Positions 51,136-61,601 of a DNA stretch of 64,000 nucleotides are shown here, piece by piece. Location of the stretch: positions 1 through 64,000 of the forward strand of contig CAJTYR010000002.1 of assembly GCA_910584295.1 (NCBI GenBank), given 5' to 3'. The translations under genes and the position numbers were made by a program. The first letter of the stretch is position 1; the number at the start of each line of letters is the position of its first letter. The stretch comes from an uncultured Christensenella sp. (GTDB lineage: Bacteria > Bacillota > Clostridia > Christensenellales > UBA1242). The notes below the pieces were generated by a model that saw nothing but the letters and a program-made list of their open reading frames with translations, was not told the origin of the DNA and made no database searches.

Positions 51136-51507
51136 TTATTCTTCAATTGAGATTTTCAAAATCTCTTTCAATCGTTCTTTTTGTCCACTCAAAAACAGAA
51201 AGCCAATAAGTGCCTCAAAGGCGGTTGCTTTCTTGTATGTTTCTTCATCAAAGTTTTTTGCAGTGTGTTTGCTGTGGCAGTTTCTTGCTTTTCGTATAAT
51301 GTCAAGTTCACTTTCTGCCAAATTTGGCAAAAGTTTCTCCAAAACATTCATCTGCCACTTTGCATTGCAAAATTTGCTTGCTTTTGTGTGATAGTTTTGC
51401 ATCTTGTTAGCTTGACCTTCCAAAACATATTTTCGCACAAATGCCGTGTGAACTGCGTCACCCATAAATGCTAAAGCAAGGGGGGACAATTCTTCATATT
51501 TTTCCAT
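51136..51507 (-). CDS. mrnC: Mini-ribonuclease III
   Basis: The 123-aa protein is an RNase III catalytic domain without a dsRNA-binding domain and matures 23S rRNA in Bacilli. ALAFMGDAVH with Asp17 is the RNase III signature, and ATAFEALIGFLFLSG supplies the second acidic motif. AGGATG precedes the ATG. It sits between ychF and rlmB with gaps of about 10 bp, so one operon is likely. Confidence 0.92.
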   Translation of the reverse strand: MEKYEELSPLALAFMGDAVHTAFVRKYVLEGQANKMQNYHTKASKFCNAKWQMNVLEKLLPNLAESELDIIRKARNCHSKHTAKNFDEETYKKATAFEALIGFLFLSGQKERLKEILKISIEE

Positions 51508-51515
51508 AACTCATC

Positions 51516-52610
51516 CTAATTGTTGAAACGGAACAAGATGATATCTCCATCTTGAACGACATATTCTTTGCCTTCCATTCTAACCTTACCTTTTTCCTTT
51601 GCTTTAAGAAAAGAGCCCGCTTCTATAAGGTCAGCATAACTTACTATTTCAGCTTTGATGAAACCTTTTTCAAAATCTGTGTGTATTTTTCCTGCTGCTT
51701 GAGGTGCTTTTGTGCCTTTTGTGATTGTCCAAGCACGCACTTCTTTTTCGCCAGCGGTGAGATAACTCATAAGCCCCAAAAGATCATAACTTGCAGTCAC
51801 AAGCTTTTCAAGCCCACTTTCGGTGATTCCAAGTTCCTGTTTGAATAAGTCTCTTTCATCTTTGTCAAGAGCAACAAGTTCTTCTTCAATTTTTGTGCAA
51901 AGGGTGACAACTTTTGAGTCTTCATTTTTTGCGATTTCTTTGACAACTTTCACATATTCGCAATCGGCTTTTCCTATGTCGTTTTCAGAAATATTTGCAA
52001 CATAAATAACTGGCTTGGCGGTCAGCAATGCAAAATTTTTAAGAAGTTTTTTTTCTTCGTCTGAATATTCGAGAGTTCTAGCTTGCTTGCCGACTTCCAA
52101 TGCCTCCTTGATTTTTGAAAGCATTTCAACGCTTGCTTGCAAAGACTTATCTTTTGTTTGATGCACAAGTTTTGCGTTTTTTTCCAAAAATTTTGTCACT
52201 TGCTCAAGGTCTGAAAGTGCCAATTCCATTTCAATGACTTCAATGTCACGCTTTGGGTCAATTGAGCCACTTACATGGATGATTTTGTCATTGTCAAAGC
52301 AACGCACCACATGTACAATGGCATCGACCTCTCTGATATGGCTTAAAAATTTGTTTCCAAGCCCCTCACCTTTGCTTGCACCAGCGACAAGCCCTGCAAT
52401 ATCAACAAATTCAATGCTTGCAGGGGTGATTTTTTGAGTGTTATAAAGTTTTCCTAAAACTTGCAATCTTTCATCTGGTACATCAACGATGCCAATGTTT
52501 GGTTCGATGGTGCAAAAAGGATAGTTGGCACTTTCAGCTCCAGCTTCTGTGATTGCGTTAAAAAGTGAACTTTTGCCAACATTTGGCAAACCTACAACTC
52601 CAATTTTCAT
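51516..52610 (-). CDS. ychF: Redox-regulated ATPase YchF (Obg family)
   Basis: The 364-aa P-loop protein of the Obg family binds ATP in most species and interacts with ribosomes. G1 motif GLPNVGKS at 7-14, FVDIAGLVAGASKGEGLGN (G3 region), an inserted helical domain, and a C-terminal TGS domain are visible. TGGAGA precedes the ATG. Confidence 0.95.
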   Translation of the reverse strand: MKIGVVGLPNVGKSSLFNAITEAGAESANYPFCTIEPNIGIVDVPDERLQVLGKLYNTQKITPASIEFVDIAGLVAGASKGEGLGNKFLSHIREVDAIVHVVRCFDNDKIIHVSGSIDPKRDIEVIEMELALSDLEQVTKFLEKNAKLVHQTKDKSLQASVEMLSKIKEALEVGKQARTLEYSDEEKKLLKNFALLTAKPVIYVANISENDIGKADCEYVKVVKEIAKNEDSKVVTLCTKIEEELVALDKDERDLFKQELGITESGLEKLVTASYDLLGLMSYLTAGEKEVRAWTITKGTKAPQAAGKIHTDFEKGFIKAEIVSYADLIEAGSFLKAKEKGKVRMEGKEYVVQDGDIILFRFNN

Positions 52611-52625
52611 TTTTTCTCCATAAAA

Positions 52626-52658
52626 TTTTAGAGAGATAAGCCACTTATCTCTCTAAAA
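52626..52658 (-). terminator. Terminator between the 1779-aa gene and ychF
   Basis: A perfect 15-bp stem (TTTTAGAGAGATAAG and its complement) around CCA lies in the 55-bp gap. Confidence 0.85.
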
Positions 52659-52665
52659 GTGTGTT

Positions 52666-55600
52666 TTATTTGCCGCTTCCCAGTCCGTCTGTTCTTCCAC
52701 CATCAGCACCATATTTTGCTTGATTTTTAAGCTTTCTTTTAACAGCGTCTGTGGTTTTTCCCTCATTGTCATGAATATTTACTTCAATTCTTGTACCGTC
52801 TGGAGCATACTCAGCCGTGTCTTCTTGATCGATGCCTTCAACATTTGCATTTTTATCATCTTGATTTTGAACATTTGCACCAACCTGTCGAGCGGTATCT
52901 TTTGCTTGATAATCTGCAAGACCTTTGTCAATTGCTTCTTCTTCCATCATTTCATCTGTTGTGACAGATTGCTCTGCACGTGTTTCTCTTTCTTGGATGT
53001 ATTCGTCGCTCTTTCGGAGGTATTCATTTATCTCATCGATATATTCAGATGATTGATCAAGGAAAGAATCCACTGGGCTTTTTGAAGAGCCAAATTTTTT
53101 CTTAAGTTTTTCTAAACGTTTTTTCTCAGAAGCAGAAAGTTCTGTGCTTTGAATGTCTCTTAAGTGGTGATATTCTTGATATTCAAGTTGATCTATTAAT
53201 ACTTTTTTCACACCTAAACTTGTGGCAGTAGGAGATCCAAAAGCTGCGCCTTTAAGCAAATTTTCAATTTCTTCGGATGTCATGCCTTCAGGTGGTGCTT
53301 TTGCAAGGTCTGTAAGTTCTTTTCCTGTAAGAGCCTTGATTTCTTCTGCAACTGCTTGAATCTGGGCTGCTTCACTCATATCCAAAAGATCTTCTGTCAG
53401 ATATTCGGCGGCATTTGAATCAACTGTAAAACCAGGATATTTCTTTTTAAGTCTTTTAATTTCCGCTTTTTCAGCTTCAGTAAGAGATTTTTTGTCTTTT
53501 TTAAGCAAATCTTGATATTGTAAAAGTTCGGCTCCTTTAGGGGTTGTTTTAAGTGTTGCTTCTGGGATGTCAACTTTCTTTGCTAATTCTTGAAGAAGCT
53601 GTTTGTCATCGTTAGACAACAAGCCAGATTTTGCCAATTCAGAAAGCTCGGCAAATTTCTTTTGAATTGCTGCTTTCTCAATTGCTGACCTTACTTTTGG
53701 ATCCCTTGCTTCTTTTGCTTTTTCAATCATTTTGTTGTAATAGTCTGGATCAATCGTTGCAGGAGGTGATGGAATTAAAGCAGATGCTTCGTCCATACAT
53801 TTGATGTCAGCCTCTTTTGCAATGCGTTCATTTTCAAGTTCTGCGAGTAAATCAAAATTTTTGTTGTTGGCAATTTTTGGATACTTTTTTGTCAAATTAT
53901 TCAACAGAGTTATTTCATCTGGCGTTAAAGTATCTTTAAGAAGTAGGTATTTCAATTTAACAAGATCTTCACAATGAGGTCTTGCTCCTTCGCTCATTAT
54001 GAATTTATTTAATGCTGTTTCGTCAGCACAGCCTTTAATTCTGTCAATTGTGCGGAGAAGTTTTCCATCTCTTGCACCTTTTGCTTTTGTGCCATAAAGA
54101 TTGAAATAGATGTGATTATAAAGCATGCCAGGGCGATTGAGAAGTTGGTTTGATGATTTTGTTGGATCAACCTTAAGAGAATTGAAGATGTTTTCAACTT
54201 CATTCTTAAGACCAGTCGCTGTTTTGTCAGCAGGTGTAAGTCCAGTTTTTACAATAAGTTTTCCAATTCTCTCACTCCATTCTTTTGCAGGAGGTTGTGA
54301 GGTTGGAGAAAATCTTTGACTTAAACGATTGAGTCTTGCATTTTCTTTTGCTGAAAGTTTTCTGACGTCTCTTCTGTAAAGTTGAACCATATCAGCGAAT
54401 TCGATTTGTTGTTCCAAGATGTCTTTGACATGTTTATTGCCTTTCTCTTTTTTCAATATTTCAAGTTGTCTTTTGTATTCTGCCAAGTCAGCATCAGAAC
54501 TTTTGAAACTGAAATCTTTCATATTCATTGTTCTTCCGCCAACAGTCACACCCAATGCATTGATTGTATTTAAGCGAGATTCCTCTTTTGCAAGGATGCC
54601 TTCCCACTTTTTGTGACTGCTAAGTTCTTCACGAAGTCCTTTGTCTTGGTCTTTTGTGATAAGAACAGCAAGTTGGTGGTCTCTTTCAATCAAAGCTTGT
54701 TTTTCTGCTTGAGCAGAAGCAATTTTTGCTTCCAATTTTGCTTTTTCAGTTGCAATTTGTTTTGGATTTTTTCCACTATTTTCAAGATCTGCAATTTGAG
54801 TATTCCATTTGTCAATGTTTGCATTGATTTCTCTTATTTTTGCTTGATTTTTAACGAGTTCTCTATCATATTTTTTGCCTTCTGCTGTAAGACCTTTGTG
54901 AACATTTTCTCTTTCAATGAAGATGCTTTTCAAAAATTCTGTGTCATTTGCAGCAACAACTGCACACAAAGCTCCACAAACAATTCCCAAGAATGGTATG
55001 AAAACGGAGAAGATCATTGCAATTGCAGCAAGTGCAATCCATGTTTTTCGATTATCGTCTTTTATACCTTTCCAAAGTTGAACTTTTTCTCTTTCTTTTG
55101 GAGGCTTTGGTCTTGGCGTATCTTTTGTGTCTTCAGCGGTTTTTGCCTCTGGATCATCGATCTGAGCTATTGGTGCACGATCTGGTTGTGCATCTTCCAA
55201 TGTTTGGATTGCAGGGTGGGTTACTTCTGTTCCTTCACCTCTTTGAAGTTGAGCAACATTTTCGTCAATTTCTGTTGAAAAAGATCTGCTATCCCTAGCG
55301 TAAACGTCAACATTTATGCCAGCAATATTTCTTTTTCCAGCGGTGGATGCAGATGAGTCATACAAATCTCTCGCACCTTTACCTGTTGGATCATGTATGA
55401 AAGAAACAATTTCTTTAACTTTTTTTGCAGAATCAGTCGAAGGAGTTGCATAATCATCGCCAAGTTTGATTCCAATTGATCGTCTGTTTGTTCCTTCAAG
55501 TCTTGTTTCCATCATAAGCATTGGTGTTTCAGATGGTGAACTAACAGTTGCAGGGGCAGATTTCTCTGAAATCCAAGCACGATCTAATTTGTGCCATTTC

Positions 55601-58005
55601 GGAACACTTTTTCCACCAGCTTTATCTTCTTCATGTTCAACAGTTACATGTCCATAGAAATATACCACGGAATTCCCATCTTTGTCTTTTTCAGGACCAA
55701 CTCTTAAATCAACATAAGTTTCTTTTCCAGTGGAAGGATCAAATTTCCCTGTTGGGAGAGAACGAAGCATGGTAAGAGGGTCATTGCAAAGAACAAGTGG
55801 ATCATTTACTTTATCTGGAGTTAGTCCATTTCTACTATTTATACAGTCAGATCTATATTCCCTCAATAAAGACACATAAAGAGATGACGCCAATGGTTCT
55901 TTTGGCAAAGCAGGAGATCCTTCAGTTTCAATTTGGCAAGCAGATCTGTCTGCTGGTGCTTTAGACATGTTTGACAACGCTTCTTTGATAAAATCTCTTG
56001 ATACAGCAACATCAAGAGGTGTTGGATTGCCAGATGCATCTCTTGATGCAACAGCACATGACTGCTTTGTTTCGCTGTTTGATACTGTTGCTCCTTGAGA
56101 AGAAAATCCTATTTTTAAAGGTGTTTTATCTGGATCACCTATTGCGCGAATAGCAATATCTTGAAGATTTGCATTTTGTCCAAGTTGGACTCCAGCGATA
56201 GAGAAAGAATACCTTCCAGAACCAGCAGGATTTTCAATTCCATAATCTCTGATTTTTACATCAGGATTTTGATTTTCAATTAGGTCAATTTGTTCTTTTG
56301 ACAAAGTTAATGTTATATCGCCAGAAGTAGTATCACGAGTTATGCTTGCAACTTCGCCATTTTCATTTGTAATTGCAGCCAGAAGAGTAGGACTTCCGTT
56401 ATGAGCAAATGTGCTTAATTGTTGCTTTTTGCTTCCAAAAGGATTTGCAACACCTTTTTTAAATTCAATATTTTGTGTTTGGCAAATGATGTCAGAGCCA
56501 TCAGGGGCTTTGATTATTGTTTCTCTTAATGCTTCTCCGGTTGTACTTGTTCTTCTCGACAAATCTCCGTCAGATGCAAGTTCATCAACAGGATTTTTGT
56601 CAACTTGTTGATGAGAAACATCAGGAAGACGTTCTTCACCGATTTCAGAAGGGGCTCTTGTTGGTGCGCCCCCACCAAGCATTGCTCTTACGTCTTGAAC
56701 AGCGTCATTATTTGCGGTTGTGTCGATTGGAAGTTTCCCAGTGTATCTTTTGCCAGGATCTCCAGCGACATAGGTCACAGTTCCATCATCTTCAATGCTT
56801 TCAATCAAGCAAGTCTCAAATGTTTCTGGATGTGTTGGGTCGGTGTTGAAATTTCCATACAAATTGCCATCTTTTTGGATAAGTTGAAGATGTTTTTCAA
56901 CTGCCCCTTCCATATAACTTATATATTGGTGAGTTTGAATAACATTCCCGTCAGCATCTTTTTTTGTGTAAAAAGCATTTCCAGTAAGTGGGGCTGGTTG
57001 TTTTGTTTCATTAACTCTTTTGTTTCCGCAGTTTGGAAGTCTCTTTTCATCAATTTGCAAAAATTCGTTTTTCTCTAATTTGTCGGCCTCTGAAAAATCT
57101 CTTTGACCTCTTGCGACAATTTCTTGAGGGGTATAGAAACCGCTCCCATCCTCTTTAAATAGTGAAGAATTTTTTGCTTGCTCTTCGGTCATTGGAAGTT
57201 CAACAATTCTTACGACTGTTCCATCATAGACATTTGCCTTAAGCACTCGTTCACCAGCAGCATTTGGTTCAATAAGAAATTCCCTTACTTCAAAAGTTGT
57301 TCCATTAGCAAAAGTTGTTGGTGGGGTTGCTGTTGCGTCGTTTACAACATTGTCAAGATTGATGTAAAGTTTGTCCTGCCCTTCTTTTTTCATCAAGCGA
57401 AGGTAATCTTGCTTTCCAGCATCATTTTGATGAGAAATATAAAGATATGATGTTTCAATCTTTCCGTCAGTTTTGTTTCTTTTATTGAAAACGAGATCTC
57501 CTTTTGGGTGTTCGTTTTGTAAGAAATATGTATTTGCAGCATTTCTTGTGATTTTCTCAGTTGTTGGTCTTGGAGTTGAGGTTTCAGGAGCGGTGCTTGT
57601 TCCAGAGAAAACTTCTTTGAATTGATCAATGAAATCTGCATTTCCATCTTTTGTCAAGGGGAGATAGATTTTTTCTTGAATTCCATTTTGATTGTAGATG
57701 TCAAAATAGAGCACTTCTTTCTTTGTGGATTGTGTGCCATCTTCCATTGCAGGTATGGGACCAGCACCGCCACCAAGCAAAGGATAAAATTTTTCCTCAC
57801 CCTCGCCAAGGTCGGCTTTTATGAATGGGTGATTGTTTTCATCCATATATACAGCAACAAGTTTTTCTTCACCTGTTGTTGGATCGATAGCTGGCATAAG
57901 ATATTCTCTGACCTTGATAGTATCATCTTTCTTTGTTGCAAAGTCAGGTGAGTGTGGGTAAAGTTCTCCATAGGTCATATCTACAACTCTATATTCAGTG
58001 CTCAT
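52666..58005 (-). CDS. Giant protein with central membrane segment and C-terminal repeats, unknown
   Basis: The 1779-aa protein has no signal peptide. One long hydrophobic stretch lies at about 987-1018 (WIALAAIAMIFSVFIPFLGI and onward), possibly two short spans. The N-terminal part (1-480) holds repeated beta-rich units, for example KVREYLMPA and EVREFLIEP, NTYFLQNEH and NAFYTKKDA. The C-terminal 750 residues are helical, highly charged and carry at least five copies of a motif L(S/T)xxExxxLxxLxKK(Y/F), near 1213, 1358, 1460, 1503 and 1620. It ends GADGGRTDGLGSGK. Promoter and GGAGG are strong. No family was recognised. Confidence 0.8.
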   Translation of the reverse strand: MSTEYRVVDMTYGELYPHSPDFATKKDDTIKVREYLMPAIDPTTGEEKLVAVYMDENNHPFIKADLGEGEEKFYPLLGGGAGPIPAMEDGTQSTKKEVLYFDIYNQNGIQEKIYLPLTKDGNADFIDQFKEVFSGTSTAPETSTPRPTTEKITRNAANTYFLQNEHPKGDLVFNKRNKTDGKIETSYLYISHQNDAGKQDYLRLMKKEGQDKLYINLDNVVNDATATPPTTFANGTTFEVREFLIEPNAAGERVLKANVYDGTVVRIVELPMTEEQAKNSSLFKEDGSGFYTPQEIVARGQRDFSEADKLEKNEFLQIDEKRLPNCGNKRVNETKQPAPLTGNAFYTKKDADGNVIQTHQYISYMEGAVEKHLQLIQKDGNLYGNFNTDPTHPETFETCLIESIEDDGTVTYVAGDPGKRYTGKLPIDTTANNDAVQDVRAMLGGGAPTRAPSEIGEERLPDVSHQQVDKNPVDELASDGDLSRRTSTTGEALRETIIKAPDGSDIICQTQNIEFKKGVANPFGSKKQQLSTFAHNGSPTLLAAITNENGEVASITRDTTSGDITLTLSKEQIDLIENQNPDVKIRDYGIENPAGSGRYSFSIAGVQLGQNANLQDIAIRAIGDPDKTPLKIGFSSQGATVSNSETKQSCAVASRDASGNPTPLDVAVSRDFIKEALSNMSKAPADRSACQIETEGSPALPKEPLASSLYVSLLREYRSDCINSRNGLTPDKVNDPLVLCNDPLTMLRSLPTGKFDPSTGKETYVDLRVGPEKDKDGNSVVYFYGHVTVEHEEDKAGGKSVPKWHKLDRAWISEKSAPATVSSPSETPMLMMETRLEGTNRRSIGIKLGDDYATPSTDSAKKVKEIVSFIHDPTGKGARDLYDSSASTAGKRNIAGINVDVYARDSRSFSTEIDENVAQLQRGEGTEVTHPAIQTLEDAQPDRAPIAQIDDPEAKTAEDTKDTPRPKPPKEREKVQLWKGIKDDNRKTWIALAAIAMIFSVFIPFLGIVCGALCAVVAANDTEFLKSIFIERENVHKGLTAEGKKYDRELVKNQAKIREINANIDKWNTQIADLENSGKNPKQIATEKAKLEAKIASAQAEKQALIERDHQLAVLITKDQDKGLREELSSHKKWEGILAKEESRLNTINALGVTVGGRTMNMKDFSFKSSDADLAEYKRQLEILKKEKGNKHVKDILEQQIEFADMVQLYRRDVRKLSAKENARLNRLSQRFSPTSQPPAKEWSERIGKLIVKTGLTPADKTATGLKNEVENIFNSLKVDPTKSSNQLLNRPGMLYNHIYFNLYGTKAKGARDGKLLRTIDRIKGCADETALNKFIMSEGARPHCEDLVKLKYLLLKDTLTPDEITLLNNLTKKYPKIANNKNFDLLAELENERIAKEADIKCMDEASALIPSPPATIDPDYYNKMIEKAKEARDPKVRSAIEKAAIQKKFAELSELAKSGLLSNDDKQLLQELAKKVDIPEATLKTTPKGAELLQYQDLLKKDKKSLTEAEKAEIKRLKKKYPGFTVDSNAAEYLTEDLLDMSEAAQIQAVAEEIKALTGKELTDLAKAPPEGMTSEEIENLLKGAAFGSPTATSLGVKKVLIDQLEYQEYHHLRDIQSTELSASEKKRLEKLKKKFGSSKSPVDSFLDQSSEYIDEINEYLRKSDEYIQERETRAEQSVTTDEMMEEEAIDKGLADYQAKDTARQVGANVQNQDDKNANVEGIDQEDTAEYAPDGTRIEVNIHDNEGKTTDAVKRKLKNQAKYGADGGRTDGLGSGK

Positions 58006-58027
58006 AATGCCTCCACATATTTTTTAT

Positions 58028-58056
58028 AGTATAACATATAAATGTTAAACTGTCAA
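58028..58056 (-). promoter_or_regulatory. Consensus promoter of the 1779-aa gene
   Basis: On the minus strand TTGACA (58056-58051), 17 bases, TATACT (58033-58028) with extended TG. The remaining 58057-58292 gap is AT-rich and holds no clear ORF; the secA promoter in it could not be pinned down. Confidence 0.82.
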
Positions 58057-58292
58057 TTGTTGTCGATAAATTGAGTGGCTAAAAGTTTTTATTGATTCAT
58101 TCTTTGGTTGACCTCTTTTTTGTTTGCAAAAGGTTGTGTTTTTTTATTATTTTTGCTATTATTGATAATAATTATCACGAGAAATTGCTTTTGAAAAGCA
58201 GAAGAAAGCACTTTTGAAAGAGAAATGATGATTTTTCAGTTGAAAAAATTTTTTAATGTGAAAAATGCAATTTTTTATTTTGAGGAGAGAAA

Positions 58293-60998
58293 ATGGGACT
58301 TTTTGGAAATGAAAACAAATCGCAAGTGAAAAAATTGAAAAAGATTGCGGACAAAGTTGTCGCTTTGGAAGAAAAATATAAAGCGTTCAGCGATGAAGAA
58401 CTCCGTGCTTGCACGGAAGACTTTAAAAAGAGATTTTCGAATGGCGAAACTTTGATGGACTTGTTGCCAGAAGCGTATGCGGTTTGCAGAGAGGCATCTG
58501 ACAGAGTTTTGAAGATGAGACACTTTTATGTGCAAATCCTTGGAGGAATTGCTCTTCATCAGGGACGTATTGCTGAAATGAATACTGGTGAAGGAAAGAC
58601 GCTGGTTGCGACTCTTCCTGCATACCTTAATGCTTTGACTGGACTTGGCGTTCATGTTGTCACTGTCAATGAATATTTGGCAAAGCGTGACGCAGAGTGG
58701 ATGGGTAAAGTTTACAAATTTTTAGGACTTTCAGTTGGAGTGATTGTCTCTGGCATGGACGAGAAGGCAAAAAGAGATGCCTACAAGTGCGACATCACTT
58801 ATGGGACAAACAACGAATATGGTTTTGACTATTTGAGAGACAATATGGCAATTGAAGTTTCTCAAAGACTTCAAAGGGGACATAATTTTGCCATTGTCGA
58901 TGAAGTGGACTCAATTTTGATTGACGAAGCAAGAACTCCACTCATCATTTCTGGAAAAGGGATGAAGTCAAGCGATAACTATATCAAAGCACAAAAGTTT
59001 GCCAAAACCTTGAAACCAAATGATTATGAAAAGGATGAAAAGACAAAACAACTCAACCTTACTGACAGTGGTGTGACAAAAGCAGAAAGATTTTATGGGC
59101 TTGAAAATTTGTCTGATGTTGACAATTTGGAGCTTAACCATTACATCAACAATGCTCTTAAAGCTAATTTCATCATGATAAGAGATGAAAACTATATCGT
59201 AAGTGATGAAGGAGAAGTTGTCATCGTTGATGAATTCACTGGACGTCTTATGCCAGGTCGAAGATACAACGATGGACTTCATCAAGCGATTGAAGCGAAG
59301 GAAGGCGTTGAAATCAAGGATGAAAACAAAACTTTGGCGACAGTCACTTTCCAAAACTATTTCAGGATTTACAAAAAACTTTCTGGTATGACAGGAACTG
59401 CCAAAACGGAAGAAGGTGAATTCAGAACAATTTACAATCTTGATGTTGTCACAATACCAACAAACAAACCAAACATTCGTCTTGATGAGCCTGATATCAT
59501 TTTCACAACTGAAAGAGGAAAAATCAAAGCAATCATTGATGAAATCAAGCGTCGTCACGAATTTGGACAACCAATTCTTATCGGAACAATCACAATTGAA
59601 AAGAGTGAGTTGATTTCAAAATATCTTAAGGAAGCGGGCATCAAACACACTGTTTTGAATGCCAAAAATCACGAACAAGAAAGCCAAATTGTTGCACAGG
59701 CAGGACGAAAAGGTGCTGTGACAATTGCAACAAACATGGCAGGTCGTGGAACTGATATTTTATTGGGTGGAAATGCTGAATTTATGGCAAAAAGAAAGAT
59801 GCAAGATGAGAATTTTTCTGAAGAGCAAATTTCTTATGCAACAGCATTCAACAATCTTGACGATCCAGAAATGAACAATGCGAGAGAACGATATAACACC
59901 CTTTATAAAGAGTTTGAAAAGACAACCGATGCCGAAAAAGAAGAAGTGAAAACCGCTGGTGGACTTCACATCATTGGCACAGAAAGACATGAGTCAAGAC
60001 GTATTGACAACCAGCTTCGTGGGCGTGCATCTCGTCAAGGTGACCCAGGCTCAAGCGTATTTTTCTTGTCCCTTGAAGATGATTTGATTCGCCGTTTTGG
60101 TGGGGATAGATTGAAAAATATTGCAATGTTCTTCAAGCTTCAAGAAGACACACCAATTCAACTTAAAATCATCTCAAGACAAATCGAAAGCGCTCAAAAG
60201 AAAATTGAAATTCAAAACTTTGGTGTGAGAAAAACTGTTCTTCAATTTGACGATGTTATGAATGCTCAAAGAGAAGTTATGTATGGTGAAAGAAACAAGG
60301 TTTTGGATGGAATTGAGGTGCGTGAGCAAATTCTCAACATGTTTCCAAAAGTTATTTCAAAGATTTGTGACAAATGTGTTGATGATGAAAAACCATATTT
60401 TGAATGGGATTTCGTAAAAATCAATCAAGAACTTGAAAAAGGGCTTTTGGAGAGGGATTCAAACACCATCACAGAAGAATTTTGCGAGGGTTTTGACAGA
60501 CAGGATCTCGAGGATGCTGTGCTTGAACTTGTTAAAAAGCGTTATGATGAGAGAATTGCTGAGGCGGAAGCATTTGGAATTGAATTTGACAACATTGAGA
60601 AATTTGTGCTTTTGAAAGTGGTGGATTCCAACTGGATGAACCACATTGACGATATGCAGACTATGAAGAATGAAATTTTCGCTCGTGGGTTTGGTGGAAA
60701 AGATCCAATCAACGAATACAAAGCGGAAGCTTATGACATGTTTGACGAGATGATCGAAAGAATTCGACAAACTGTTGTTGTGCTTCTTCTTAACACAAGG
60801 ATTGAAATCAATGCTCCAACACCAGAGAGACCAAGACCTCAAAAAATGACAGAGGCGAAGGTTTATGATCCACAAAAGCCTCAAACGAATGAAATTCAAA
60901 AGACGGTGAAAAATGTCACCAAAAAGGTTGGCAGAAATGAGCCTTGCCCGTGTGGAAGCGGAAAGAAATTTAAAAACTGCTGTGGCAAAGATGAATAA
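58293..60998 (+). CDS. secA: Preprotein translocase ATPase SecA
   Basis: The 901-aa motor drives proteins through SecYEG. Walker A lies in MNTGEGKTLVATLP near 96-109, Walker B in AIVDEVDSILIDEA, helicase motif in MAGRGTDILLGGN and the DEAD-type arginine motif in QLRGRASRQGDPGSS. The zinc site CPCGSGKKFKNCC, which binds SecB and lipids, ends the protein. TGAGGAG precedes the ATG. Only one secA is seen. Confidence 0.97.
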   Translation: MGLFGNENKSQVKKLKKIADKVVALEEKYKAFSDEELRACTEDFKKRFSNGETLMDLLPEAYAVCREASDRVLKMRHFYVQILGGIALHQGRIAEMNTGEGKTLVATLPAYLNALTGLGVHVVTVNEYLAKRDAEWMGKVYKFLGLSVGVIVSGMDEKAKRDAYKCDITYGTNNEYGFDYLRDNMAIEVSQRLQRGHNFAIVDEVDSILIDEARTPLIISGKGMKSSDNYIKAQKFAKTLKPNDYEKDEKTKQLNLTDSGVTKAERFYGLENLSDVDNLELNHYINNALKANFIMIRDENYIVSDEGEVVIVDEFTGRLMPGRRYNDGLHQAIEAKEGVEIKDENKTLATVTFQNYFRIYKKLSGMTGTAKTEEGEFRTIYNLDVVTIPTNKPNIRLDEPDIIFTTERGKIKAIIDEIKRRHEFGQPILIGTITIEKSELISKYLKEAGIKHTVLNAKNHEQESQIVAQAGRKGAVTIATNMAGRGTDILLGGNAEFMAKRKMQDENFSEEQISYATAFNNLDDPEMNNARERYNTLYKEFEKTTDAEKEEVKTAGGLHIIGTERHESRRIDNQLRGRASRQGDPGSSVFFLSLEDDLIRRFGGDRLKNIAMFFKLQEDTPIQLKIISRQIESAQKKIEIQNFGVRKTVLQFDDVMNAQREVMYGERNKVLDGIEVREQILNMFPKVISKICDKCVDDEKPYFEWDFVKINQELEKGLLERDSNTITEEFCEGFDRQDLEDAVLELVKKRYDERIAEAEAFGIEFDNIEKFVLLKVVDSNWMNHIDDMQTMKNEIFARGFGGKDPINEYKAEAYDMFDEMIERIRQTVVVLLLNTRIEINAPTPERPRPQKMTEAKVYDPQKPQTNEIQKTVKNVTKKVGRNEPCPCGSGKKFKNCCGKDE

Positions 60999-61040
60999 TT
61001 GTTTCATATTTCACAAATTTATAATTCGGAGGAGAAGCAA

Positions 61041-61586
61041 TTGGCAAAAGAAGAATTTTTTGATGTGTTGAATTCTTGGGGAGAATATACTGACAAGATT
61101 GCCAGCAGAAAGGATTGTCATGAAAATGGTCTATGGCACAAAGCGGTGGTGGTGTTTATTATAAGTTCTGACAACAAATTTGTTTTGTTGCAACAGCGAA
61201 GTTCGTCAAAAAGACTTTGGCCCAATTTGTGGGATATCACAGCTGGTGGGCATGTGTTGGCTGGAGAATTGGGATATCATGCTGTCATAAGAGAAACACA
61301 AGAAGAGTTGGGTGTTCAACTTAAAGCTGCAGATTTGGAGTTTATTGGTGCAACCACTTCAGAAAATATCAAAGATGACATCATCAACAGACATTATAAT
61401 GAATATTACATCGCTCATAAAGACATTCAAATTAAGGACATAACTCTTCAGGAAGAGGAAGTGCAAAACATCAAATGGTTTGATGTGGAAGAAATCGTCA
61501 AAAGGGTGAACGAGGGGTATCGTGATTTGACCGAAAAGATTGGTGTTTGGAATTATTTGATTAAATATCTGGAAATTGCTTGTTGA
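61041..61586 (+). CDS. NUDIX hydrolase
   Basis: The 181-aa protein has a full Nudix box at about residues 70-92 (GHVLAGELGYHAVIRETQEE then LGV), with WDITAGGH before it, like isopentenyl-diphosphate isomerase-type NUDIX proteins. It hydrolyses a nucleoside diphosphate derivative or related compound. TTG 61041 is the likely start, since CGGAGGAG lies five bases upstream, while an upstream ATG at 60999 has none. It follows secA by about 40 bp. Confidence 0.87.
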   Translation: MAKEEFFDVLNSWGEYTDKIASRKDCHENGLWHKAVVVFIISSDNKFVLLQQRSSSKRLWPNLWDITAGGHVLAGELGYHAVIRETQEELGVQLKAADLEFIGATTSENIKDDIINRHYNEYYIAHKDIQIKDITLQEEEVQNIKWFDVEEIVKRVNEGYRDLTEKIGVWNYLIKYLEIAC

Positions 61587-61601
61587 TTTAATTTAGGAAA
61601 A

